From Chaetorhynchus papuensis (lineage: Eukaryota > Chordata > Aves > Passeriformes > Rhipiduridae): a stretch of 64,000 nucleotides of DNA. Location of the stretch: contig VWYX01000629.1 in the NCBI GenBank assembly GCA_013396525.1, positions 286,464-350,463 of the forward strand. Reading direction: 5' to 3'. The notes beneath the pieces are model-generated. The model worked only from the letters and a program-made list of their open reading frames with translations. It had not been told where the DNA came from and made no database searches. Below are positions 50,041 to 60,860 of the stretch, in pieces (within the stretch, counting starts at the first letter, position 1; the number at the start of each line of letters is the position of its first letter). Position numbers and translations under genes: made by a program.

Positions 50041-53000
50041 AAATCTCCCTTCCCCCCCAGCGAAATTTGGGGGTGGAGGAGGAGGAATCAGAGAAGTGCA
50101 ATCCAATGAGAAGTGTGGAGGGGCTTTTTTTTCTCACGGAAAGAAGCTTAGATTTTCCTGGTGTAACATTGCCCTTCAGATACAACAGTGGCTTTGTTAC
50201 AACCCAGAGTGCCAGCGAATGCCAGGTGACAAAAGATGATAGGAAGACATACTAACAGGTTGTTTTTTTTTTTCTTTTTACCCCAAATAGGAATCAAGGA
50301 TGCTTAAACTGGATCTGTCATTCATCCTGCAACGTGCTTAACACGCCTCTCCACAAAACCTTATGTCTGAGGTACTGTTTGTTTCTTTTAGCCAACAGTA
50401 GTCACTAAGGCCTTGTCAGAATGTATGGAAGGTGGGAAGGACATGGTTATTAACTTTTTATGAACGGACTGTGAACCCCAGGACCTGTGCAAGTTGCTTG
50501 TGTGACCCAGGAGATGAGGTAGTGGGTGTGGGCACAGAACCCTGCAGCCCTGGCTCCTGTTCCTTACTTTTGTTCACCATCAGAGGGTCACTTGTGTTCA
50601 AATAAACGGTGAAGGGTCCCTGTGTTGATGAATCCATGCCTCTGCGTGTGGTTGCAGGAGGAAAATCCAAGTTTAGTACTCTGCAGCTTCTGATTGTGGC
50701 AGGATATGTGTCACATTCGTACACTGGGGATTGGGATATCTACTGAAGTCTTGGGTTTTAGTTCCTGTGGGCTGTGCAGCTGCACCTTGTCAGAGTGTTG
50801 TTTCATCAGCTGTGCATCTGTTTCATGAGCTAATGCCCTTTGGAAATATTAATTATCCATTCAATATCTTGGATTCATAGAATTTAAGGTCTTTGATGTT
50901 TGGTCGCTAATATCATTACTCTCCTATAAAATTTGGAGGATGAGTGCCTGTAGTAAGAGGTTTGTGTGGTTGAGTTGCCCAAATACCTCATGCAGAAGAC
51001 TTTATTTTCACTGTAGTTTCCTAAAAAATATTGCTTATGTGTGTTTCATCTGTGAAAAAAATAATCTTTAAATCAATAAACCAATTTCAGCCTAATTTGA
51101 CAGATGTAGAGGTTTTAAAAATTTTATTTGAGAGGTTTTGAGGGGTTTCTTTTATTTCCTAGAAACAACTCCTTGTGTTAAAAGGCATGAAGGGCTTTAC
51201 TGCACACTTCCCGCTGTGCTGCTGAAATCTGCCTTCCCTTGTGGATTTTTTTCCCCCTCTGCTGCCAGTCAGACTGCTGCAGTTTTGTTTCTCTCTCTTG
51301 CAGGTAAATGGCAGGACAGAGAGTGGTGTGAAAACTTTGAGAGGCACTGAGAAGTCCAAGTAGGTCATTTGTTGCTGAAGGATACGAGGGATGAGGTCTC
51401 CTATTTAACTTTTTCTGCTCTTTCTTGGCACACATTCTGAAAGCCTGGCACTTCTCCACTCCTTTGGCACTTGCCTAAAACAATGGCGAGTAAGCTGAGC
51501 TGTTGTGGGATTGTAACAGAGTCTTGATTAAATTGCTGAGAGCCCCTTTCTCTTCCCTACTAGGCCTGGTGGGTAAGCTGCACATGTGAATTAACTCCTT
51601 TGCACGGGTGAGGATGGTGTGATATATTTAGAACTGCCCAATCCACCCAGTTCTTTGTTGAAAGTCCCTGCCTGACTTCACGTTTCAGGCAGACAGAATC
51701 GTCTCTGATCTAGTTTTTGTTTCGTCTCTGATCTAGTTTTTGTTACTGAAAGATGAGCAATTAAATCGTTCAGATTTCTTAACTTCTGCCCGCCCCTGGT
51801 AAAGCAGGATCTGGTTCTCCAAAACAGTGAGGGCTTGATGAAATGTGATGGCTGAGCAGAACAACATTGCTCAGTACAGCTGATTTCAGCTGAACTCCTA
51901 GAGAGTTTTCTGCTCAATTTTTGCCAAAACGGGCCCCTGTCTAAACTGGAGAGAGAGAGACAGGAGACCTGACAAACCCAGTGAGAGTGAGTTTATCAAA
52001 GAGCAATATCGAAGTTAAAATCCACCTAACAAAGAGGCATCTGATGTTAACAGAGCAAAGGCAGAGGCATATCCTGCTAAGAAGTAGTTCTGCAAAGAGT
52101 TTTTAGAAGCGCAGGAAGTATAAAAAGCATAAATCTAGAAAGCTACAGAAGAGTTCGGGTTCCTGTTTTCTCTCTGTTTTCTGTCACTGTGTTCTCCCTT
52201 CTCTCAGCAGACAGGGAACTTCCCTTTGGGAGTATCGAAGGGAAGATCTAGAAGTTGTTTCTCTCCCACAAAAAAATTTTGGTGCACCATGAGGTTGCTC
52301 TGTGTGTGTGTTCCAAGTAGTGAATTTCCCCAACAAATGTTGGTCGGGAGAGCGAACTGTCCATGTTAATGATACCAGAAAATGCTTAATTAGGTCAGAA
52401 CAGGAGCAGCTCTTCAGATGATGTCTTGACATGTTGATTGAAATCGTGCACATTCCAGAGGAAGTGCCAGGTGTGCAGGCAGTGAAGTCAGACTTAGCAG
52501 CATCTTCTGAGAAGGAGACTTACCCCAACAGGGAATGCCAGTTTTCTAATTCAAAGTAATTGATGGACAAGATAGAAATAACTCTTATCTACATATTTTT
52601 GCACAACACTTCTGCGTGGGGTGATTTGGTGAGGTTTTTTGGGGTTTTTTTTTTGGCTTTTGGGGTTTTTTTTGATTGCTTTGTAAGAAAATTATTATTT
52701 AATTTGAAAATTATTCCCATTCTGCTGTAACTGCTAGAATCTCAACTGTAATAAAAGTCCTTTCTCTGGCAGGACTACGCAACCTGGATTACCTCTCACT
52801 ACTTTGGATTTTCCGTTCACTTGTTTCTCTTGCTGCGTAACCTTTCAACTTGGCTTTGAAGTTTGTGCCCAGCTTTCTGTTTCTAATTTTTTTTTTTTTG
52901 ATGTGTTGACGTGTTAATCTGTATTTTTCTCTTTTTCAGTTCTTGTTACTTGTTGTATGTGGAGTTTTTACTTCTAAAGTTTCCCCAAAAATTCTTTTGG

Positions 53001-54799
53001 AGGTCACCAAAAAACCCCCAAACAAACCCTAAACCAATTTTCCTACTCTTGGTCATGTTTGTTGGTGATTTTGTTTTTGGAGTATGGGTTTTTTTTTCTA
53101 TATATATTTATATTTAGATAGCATGCAGTGCCAGCTTCAAGAGTGCTTTAGAAATAAGAAGAATTTTCCATGCAAATTTGAACCTCAGCTTTTTACTATC
53201 TTATGAGAGTTTTATTGCTAGGCAAATTGTTTACAAGAAAAACTATTGTAAATAGAGACTTCATACATTATAAAGAAAGCATGGATTTAATAGAAAAGAC
53301 CGGATGGAGGAAATATTAGTTTGCTTGGTTGTTTCTTAAATTAAAAAACTCTTTGTCTTCCATATATAAATCTTTAACCAAACTACCCTTGCTCACGAGA
53401 TAGTTTTCTGGAGCCGGGTAGCTTCTTTCTACTCTTTATTTTTTGATAATTTATCTAAATTTTGTGTTTCAATACAAATAATGTGTATCCTGGTGTTTGT
53501 TTTTCTCTATTGCATATGCTACACACGATTCCTTTCAGCTCAGACAACCTCCTTCAAAGGGGCCCTTCAGAGAATCACACTTAAAAGCCTCCAAGCTCTT
53601 TAGTTGTGTTTGTGTAGTTAATACTTTGCCCAATGCTTTGGCAGCTTTGCATGGAGTTATTTCCCATTGCAAATGTTGCTCTTCTAAAATCTGAGCTTCA
53701 GTGAGGTAATTCAAGGTATTAGTGCTGTGAAAAGAGCATTCATGTTTCAGGCTTTTTTTTTGTTACTTTATTACCGATTTCCAAATTGAAAGGCCTAATG
53801 ACCTCTTAAATAAAACCCCAACAAAGTAATCTTTGAGTAACACAGTTTCATTAGACGTTTTGAATCAGGTTGTGTTAGCTGGGGATGGTCTGGGATACAC
53901 GTGGCTTTGCAGTTTATCCTTTTAGGAAGCTGCCTGTGTTGCCTGACAGTGCTGGTGTGATGCCCTTCCAGCCAGTGCCAGTCTTGTGCAGTCTGGGGTG
54001 CAGTTTGGGGACACCCTGTCATTCTGTGCAGAGCTCTGGACTGAAGTGCATAGAGATTTAAGAGGTGTAAGTCCTTGGAGGAACTTGTTTGGGTTTTAAA
54101 GAGAGATCTGTTTGCAATTTGTTTATTTTAGAAAGGAGGAGCTGGGCATGTAAAAGGCTTTGTGTATCTCATTCTTCGTAAAGCTTTTGTTGCTGACTTA
54201 GTTCTGCCATCTCTGTGACCTCACTTGTTACTGTCTGATCAAAATGAATTATCTGTTGCAGAGATAGTTCATTTGGGAAAAAAACCTTTGCTCTGGAAGC
54301 AGTGGTGTTGGTCACCACTAAGGTTTCTGGCGCAGCGTGTTCTGGTACTTCAGGGGTTTGATGTAAGTGTGGGAATGGGCTTTAAAACCTGCCCTGTGTG
54401 CTGCAGTGCAGCCAGGCTTTGGCAGCAACAGCAGCATAAGGTGATTCATTCCCACCACGTGCAGCCACTGGGGTTGCTGTGGTGTCTGTGTACAGACATT
54501 GACACTTCCTTAGGCACTGAGTGTCGTAGTGACCAGTCAGTGTCACTCCAGCTGCCTGTTGCAGCTTTGTGCCAAAGCTCCAGGTAGCCCGTTTTCACTT
54601 AGTTCAGAAGAATCATGTGTGCTCCCAGTGAGAATATGGATACAGATAAAGACTTTGTCTAAAAGGGCAAAGCTGAGACTTAAATGGGAATGAATTGTTG
54701 ATTTGTTTGGATGGTCTTGAAGAGGAAGTTGCTCATTTTCCTATATTCCCTTTGCTACTTCGATGGTGTAGGAGCTGAGATCCTTCTGGAATATGCAAT

Positions 54800-55105
54800 C
54801 AAAATAGTTTAGGTTGGCAGGAACCTTTGAAAGTCATCTGGTTCAGCCACCCTGCAGTGAGCAGGGACATCTTCCATGAGATCAGGTTGCTCATCCAGCC
54901 TGGCCTTGAATGTTTCCAGGGATGGGGCAGCCACAGTTTCTCTGGGCAACCTGTGCCAGTGTTTCTCCACCCTCACTGTAAATAACTTCTACCTTATATC
55001 TAATCTAAATCAATCTTTTCCTAGTTTAAAGCCATTACCCCATGATCTGTCGTAACAGTCCCTGCTAAAAAGTTCTTCCCACTATTCTCTTCTGTTTGAA
55101 GCAGG
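54800..55105 (-). mobile_element. CR1 LINE 3' end, antisense
   Basis: It begins with the inverted 3' end (tagtttaggttggcaggaac) and contains the antisense landmarks tggccttgaatgtttccagg, gatggggcagccac and gggcaacctgtgccagtgt. The 5' part is missing. Confidence 0.9.
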
Positions 55106-55823
55106 TATTTTTTGCTGGTTGCAAGCTGAGGATTACTGATAGTACCTCAAAGGCATTTGGGTGAGAAGGCAGATGCAAGTTCCTTCTTGTTCAGGCTAGC
55201 AGTGGGAGCTCCAGCACACAAGAAATGTGCAACAAATGACTGCTTGTAGTTAGTTCCACGCTATTTTCAAACTGCTTGCTGTTCATGTGATGACAATTGA
55301 AAATTAATTGTGTTTTAGACTGTATCAGTTTGATTGTCAAACTTACTCTTCACATATCAAGAAAGGAATATGAAAAACCTCTAAGTGTCGAGTATCTCCT
55401 GCATAACAATTCCCCTGGAAAGCTGTTTGACTGCTGATCTTTTACGGCATGTATTTTTCTCATGCTCATTATTTAGAAGACACCAAGTAGCTCAAGCCTA
55501 TTAAGTCCTGCTTGTTCTGTCAGTGATTAGTGAGAGTAATCTGTTCTTGGCTTCTTTAGAAAAATTCTTTATGGATTCTAATCTGGGTTACTACGGCTGG
55601 TTATATTTCAAAGAACAGCTTTTCCTGAATGTGCTACTTTCTGAACCTTTTATCTGGTGTCCTCTAAATAATGTAGTTTGTTCAGGACTGATTGATCTGA
55701 GTGTAGTGAATTATTACTGTAAACAGTAGCAATGCAGCCCAGAACTTAATGTCTCGATTTTATTTATAACTTTTGGGCCTTTCTTTGTGGTAAACTGTTT
55801 AGGCAGTGGACTGTGTTGGAGTG

Positions 55824-55842
55824 TGTGTGTGTGTGTGTGTAC
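55824..55842. repeat. (TG)n microsatellite
   Basis: A short TG dinucleotide run of about nine units. Confidence 0.8.
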
Positions 55843-56223
55843 AGAGGTGGATGTGTGAACCTACAAACCACAGGGTATCTTGTTACTGGGTCACAATCCC
55901 TTTCCACTTGCAGGTGCCTCTAAGGACTTGTCCTTTTGCCTGTGGGAAACAGTCTGGCAGTAAGGCAAGACTGTGGGAATTTGGCTAATTTGTGCTTACA
56001 TGGTTGGAATGCAGCCAATTGTCACTTAGCTCTCAACTCCTTGCATCTCCGTTTCACTATTGTCTTTCTAGCCCCAAGCTCGAGACACTGAATGTGATAA
56101 GAAATGGTCAGCTATATCAAAAACACTTGCTAAAGCTTCTCTTTAAAATGACCACCACCAGAGTGTGCCTTGCCTAACTCCTCTCTTCTTGCTTTGTGCA
56201 GGACTCTTGTTTCTGGGTGAAGA

Positions 56224-56799
56224 ATGCAGACTATAAAGTGCGTGGTCGTCGGAGATGGCGCGGTGGGAAAAACCTGTCTCCTCATCAGCTACACCACCAA
56301 TGCCTTCCCAGAAGAGTACATCCCTACTGTGTTTGACAACTACAGTGCCCAGATGACCGTGGATGGCCGGACAGTCAGCCTGAACCTCTGGGACACTGCG
56401 GGCCAGGAGGAGTACGACCGCCTGCGCACGCTCTCCTATCCCCAAACTAACGTCTTCATCATCTGTTTCTCCATTGGCAGCCCCTCTTCCTATGCAAACG
56501 TGAGGCACAAATGGCACCCTGAAGTTTCTCACCACTGTCCAAATGTTCCCATCCTTTTAGTGGGCACCAAGAGAGACTTGAGAAGTGACCTGGAAACGGT
56601 TAAAAAGTTGAAAGAGCAGAGCTTGGCTCCCACCACCCCGCAGCAGGGGACTTCACTGGCTAAACAAATTGGAGCAGTCAAATATTTGGAGTGCTCGGCG
56701 TTGAATCAGGAGGGTGTTCGGGAGGTGTTTGCTGAAGCTGTCCGTGCAGTTCTGTATCCTGTGACAAAGAAGAACACAAGAAAATGTGTCTTACTGTAG
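56224..56799 (+). CDS. RhoG-like Rho-family GTPase (single coding exon)
   Basis: 191 residues, the exact length of RHOG and RAC. Such proteins switch actin remodelling between GDP and GTP states at membranes. Visible motifs: P-loop GDGAVGKT (10-17), switch I YIPTVFDNY with Thr35, DTAGQE (57-62) with Gln61, GTKRD base-recognition motif, ECSAL, and C-terminal CVLL. The final Leu predicts geranylgeranylation, and the preceding KKNTRK is basic. The sequence is closest to RHOG (MQxIKCVVVGDGAVGKTCLL, VRHKWHPEV, PTTPQQG) but with many substitutions, so I call it a paralogue rather than RHOG itself. The exon starts at an acceptor (TTTGTGCAG at 56201), 22 bp before the ATG, arguing for a spliced 5' UTR and against a retrocopy. 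I recall no gene here in human, where ITGB1BP2 and TAF1 are neighbours. Confidence 0.92.
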   Translation: MQTIKCVVVGDGAVGKTCLLISYTTNAFPEEYIPTVFDNYSAQMTVDGRTVSLNLWDTAGQEEYDRLRTLSYPQTNVFIICFSIGSPSSYANVRHKWHPEVSHHCPNVPILLVGTKRDLRSDLETVKKLKEQSLAPTTPQQGTSLAKQIGAVKYLECSALNQEGVREVFAEAVRAVLYPVTKKNTRKCVLL

Positions 56800-57060
56800 C
56801 CGCCTTGGGTGATGGATGTTGGAAGTTGACTAGAATCTTGGAGGGCTTTTTAACGAGTTAAATTGAAGATTTGCATCTTGCACTAACAGCTCTAAGCAGA
56901 AATGGTTTATACAATGAATATTCTTGCAGTCTTACTGCTTCAGGGAAACTGAAACAGAAAAGGTTTTTTTTTCCAACTGAGAGGTCAAATACCTACTTTA
57001 TTTCTAAAGTTCCAGTCTCCAGCTTCTCCAGGGATCACTTGATTATTTTAGTGGAGGAAA

Positions 57061-57066
57061 AATAAA
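57061..57066 (+). terminator. poly(A) signal AATAAA, proximal, RhoG-like gene
   Basis: First AATAAA after the RhoG-like stop codon, within A-rich sequence. Usage is inferred. Confidence 0.5.
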
Positions 57067-58410
57067 AGAGGAGACATCTTTGAAGCCACTTCTTTACTAG
57101 ATAGCCATCAGTTACTAGATTTGCTGAAAAGCACAAATTCTGATAACTCTGCTTTAAGTGTAGCTGCTGCTTTTCCCATCCTTTATTTCCTGATTGAATT
57201 TGTTTTACAAACAGAAGTCTGGCTGTCCAGTTGTTTTGTCAATTTAAAGCTTGAAAACAATTTGTTTACTTGCAAAAATGCCTGAAATATTAGTGAGATT
57301 CACCTTACAGTGAACCGTGATTGATTGTATGAAGTTAGCATAAGGCATGGTTAATGCAATGAGCAAGACCCAGGGAATACCTGCAATGATTTATTAATAG
57401 AAGCAGGGGCTGATTTCTCCTTATGTAAGGAACTTAGAATAATGATGACTCACTCAAATGAGTGCTTTTCATAGTTTTGAGGTGGAGAAGTGGAAGAGTA
57501 GTTTAGATCCAAGTCTTCCATTAATCTTCTAAACTTAGATTTTATTTCACTGTCCAAAGAGACTTTGCACCCTAAGAATGAAGTTTTAACAGTTGCCTTC
57601 TCAGGCTGACTGAGGTATTTGGGATGACACTTCTCAAAATGAGATTTTCAGTGTAATCCCTTTGATGAATCCCAGAGACTTGACAGCAGCCTGTTTGCTC
57701 TTGAGGAGTTAATTGCTTCAATTCTTAACGTTCTTGGGGCCACCATCTGAGATTTCTATGGCAAATTCCTTCGTTGTTTTTTCTGTGAGAAGACTGACAG
57801 AAAATTTCGAGGTTCTGTTTACAGGAACCCGTGCTTCTTCCTGTTTCTAGTTCAGTCTGTAATGGTTAGCCAGTCACTGGATAGGATTACCTGGGCAGTT
57901 TTTTTTCCTCTCCTGGATGCTCAGTCATTATAAACCCTTTTTTAACTGAAGTTCTATTTACACACTTTTTAACCTTCTTTAGCAGCTCTAGTAAGTGGCA
58001 GCTGGCTTTTATTTTCAGGATGTGCACTGTTCTTTATGTGTGGTTCCGGGACCAGCTGAGGAGTGAGCGCATGAGCCCTTCCTTAGACTCAACCTTCCAG
58101 CTCCGTGGTATGAAAGCAGCATGCTTCAAAGATACTTTGTGTGAAACCACTGGTGCTGGACTGGGCTTTGTTGTCTGAAGTTGACAGTGCTGTCTTTGTC
58201 TGGCTGCAGCCTCAATCGGTCATTCAGAACTTGCTTTCTTGTGATTCCCACACATGCAAAACTGCACTGGTGTATATACTCTGGTCAGGAAAAAAAAAAA
58301 AAAAAAAGTGCCTCGTTTTAGCAAGATAACAGAAAATACATCAACAAGGTTGTTAGGGATCTTGTGTTAATTTGGCCTTGCTTTAGCTGATGCTGGCAAA
58401 AAATGCCAGG

Positions 58411-58490
58411 TGGATAGAAACGTTCGTATTTGTGCCCTAATTCCACTATTTGGATAGAAATGTTTGTATTTGTGCCCTAATGCCACTATT
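58411..58490. repeat. 40-bp tandem duplication
   Basis: Units 58411-58450 and 58451-58490 (tggatagaaacgttcgtatt, then tgtgccctaattccactatt) differ at three sites. Two of them are CG to TG changes, as expected from methyl-CpG decay in one copy. Confidence 0.95.
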
Positions 58491-60538
58491 TGAAGAGGAT
58501 GTGCCTTTCTTCAGCTGGTGTAACTGATGCTGACGCTAACTGCAGTTTTTTTAATCTGAGATGTGCTCATTTTGGTGCTGCTTTGGCCAATTGCAACCCA
58601 CAGATTATAAACTGCAGTTAATCCAAATCCTGGTACCCGTGGTTAGTGAACCAACACGGGGTTCCAAATGCTGAGCACAGGCAGTACCAAAACACCCGTT
58701 CTGCAGGATGCTTGCAGAAGCCTGCAGCACATTTTTCTTCACCAAGTGCCATTGCCTGGAGTGTCTCTGTGTCTCTTGCACTTGCAGAGGAAGTGCTGTT
58801 CCAGATGTGGTTCCCGCTGCAGTGCCCTGAAGGCTGTGAGGGTGTAGAGAATTCAGTGAGATAACCTCTACTTACCACGTTCTGCCTTTGCTTTAGCTGT
58901 AGGCCTTTAGTGTGGGCTGGACTTGCAGGCAGCAATTAACTCTGTGCCTTGTAATTCAAGATTATTTTCTGTAGGTAAATTTCAGTAACTGAGTAAATAG
59001 ACTTTATCATGTTTGAAATGTATTTATTTAAGCCAGTGCACATGGTTTGTTTTAATGCTGGTCAGACCTAAATCAACTGTCTAGTGACCCCAGTACAAGC
59101 CCATAACCTTTGCTTTATTCAGAAATGTACTTTAAAAATCTGTGATATGTTTGAACTAGTCTTAAGAGGTGCCTGAAATTAAAAGTCTACTTCTTTTTTT
59201 TTTTTTTTGCTACATATATTTGCAGTTTTGTACTGAAGCTACTACTGTTTTAAAAAGTTTTTACTTTTTTACATACTGAAACCTTTTAATCCTGCGTCTT
59301 TTGTGGTTATTCCTAACTGGATTACAAGCATTTTGTGGAGGAGAAATCTCGTGAGCAAGTATTATTGCACAACCCCTGCCCCTCCATTTCTGTAGGCTCA
59401 CAAGCAGCCATCCTGGTGTTGAACTGGAAGAGAGTATAGTGAGATAAAATTCAACTGCTTAATCAACTTATTTGATTTGCTTACACTGTTGATTACGTTA
59501 TGCCAGAACACCTTATCCCTGCTTAGATTACTTAATACATGGATTGCACAAGAGTACTGAGGAGAATAACATGATAATGATGAAAATGAGCAGAGAGGGA
59601 ACTTTGAACCATCAAAGACTTTTTACTGACTTGGGAGTACCTGGTTATTCAGATGCTTTGTATTTCTGTCGCCTTCTGACAGGAGTAAAAGTCCTGGCTT
59701 TTTAGTAGCTGGTTTCCTCCAGCCTCTGCTTTTCATGAGGATGAACTTCAGGACAAATCCAACGAGCTTTTCCATTCAGTGGGCATTCTCCTTTTGTGAT
59801 CTTCCTTCCTTTCCCCCCCCCTCTAAAATTCTTGGTGCCTTTTATTGTAAGTAGTCCAGTGCTTCAGTTTACAGTAATTTCTGTTTCTCCCATGCTTTAT
59901 TTTTCTTCTGTGGGCAGTTGACAAATACAGACTTCACATAATTCCATGGCTGGATTTTGTCTTGTTTTGGGAGGTCAGAAAACCCAGTTAAGCGGTGTGG
60001 GTTTCCTGAACTGTTCAAGGTCCTTCGGTTTGTTACTGAATAGATGCAATGTGTACGTCTTAATTCACAGAAGAGACTCAATGTGAAGACACAGATTTTA
60101 ACCTTTGCTTTGTGAATGATTTCTGAACTACTTGGGTTTTTTTTATTTTTTAAATACAGCTGAAGCTGAGCAGTTCAGGAATTTTGTGTCCAAAGGATGT
60201 TAACAAGGTGTGCTTAGATGTGGACGTGCTTTCTTCAGTTTACAGCTGTAGCTATTTCTATGAAATTTAAACTAGAAAAACCTCCCTGTGCTTTGTCTCC
60301 GGGTGCTAAACCTCACTCTGTAGAAACTTTGGTGCTGCTTGGGCTGACCCCGAGAAGTGGATGGATCTCAGGGGGGCCCCGACCCCCAGGGTGGGCAGCA
60401 AGGACCACCCATCAGCAGTGGGAGCCCAAGACTCTGAAGTGTGGTACTGATACATACACTGGCAACTTGATTTTATGCTATAAAATGATTTGTAATACGT
60501 CTAACAGTTTTAAAGGATTTTTTTTCTTTTTTTTTTTA

Positions 60539-60569
60539 AATAAATTATGCATAATTACATTGTAATAAA
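60539..60569 (+). terminator. paired AATAAA signals before TAF1
   Basis: AATAAA at 60539-60544 and 60564-60569, followed by tgctgtttgtacc. They lie about 290 bp upstream of the TAF1 start codon and could end a long 3' UTR of the RhoG-like gene. Confidence 0.4.
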
Positions 60570-60811
60570 CCTTTCCTCGCCTCTCTGGCTGTCGCATTAA
60601 CTCGCCCTGCTGTTTGTACCGCACCTGTGCTCAAGGCAGCTCTTTCCTGTGGAAAGCCAGACCCCGGTTCCTCGAGGCAATAAAGGAATTTTTGGGAAGG
60701 GCGGAGCGTCTGCGCTTCCTTGCTGCGCCGCGGGGCGGGGCCGCGCGGGGGCGCTGTGGGCGGGAACCGTGTCCGGGCCCGGGGCCGCTCCCGCCGCCGT
60801 TTCCGCCTCCG

Positions 60812-60852
60812 GGTCGGTGTCGGTCTCGGTGTCGGTGTCGGTGTCGGTGCCG
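60812..60852. repeat. (GGTGTC)n hexanucleotide repeat in the TAF1 5' UTR
   Basis: About six and a half units (gtcggtgtcggtctcggtgt and onward) ending eight bases before the TAF1 ATG. In the TAF1 frame it would encode alternating Val-Gly if translation began upstream. Confidence 0.9.
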
Positions 60853-60860
60853 CTGCAGCG

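Larger units (their letters stand above)
48620..56201 (+). other. presumed 5' intron of the RhoG-like gene, no coding recognised
   Basis: About 7.6 kb of AT-rich DNA with poly-T and G/T-rich runs, a 22-bp tandem duplication at about 51699-51743 (cgtctctgatctagtttttg twice), an antisense CR1 fragment at 54.8-55.1 kb and a (TG)n tract at 55824-55842. No reading frame resembles a known protein. Confidence 0.5.
56800..60570 (+). other. RhoG-like 3' UTR and spacer to TAF1
   Basis: An AT-rich region with no other gene. AATAAA at 57061-57066 would give a 260-bp 3' UTR. Paired AATAAA signals at 60539 and 60564 would give a 3.8-kb one ending just before the TAF1 CpG island. Poly-T runs (59193-59208), a poly-A run (about 58290-58307) and a 40-bp duplication (58411-58490) lie between. 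Confidence 0.5.

Noticed and set aside
49853..50239. A 128-residue plus-strand frame rich in Phe, Leu, Val and Cys, looking like a membrane protein
   Set aside because: It is a translation of a G/T low-complexity tract; the apparent hydrophobicity comes from T-rich codons.
56224..56799. RhoG-like gene as a processed retrocopy
   Set aside because: RHOG itself normally has a single coding exon, the frame is intact, a splice acceptor precedes the ATG by 22 bp, and no poly-A tail or target-site duplication is evident at its end.
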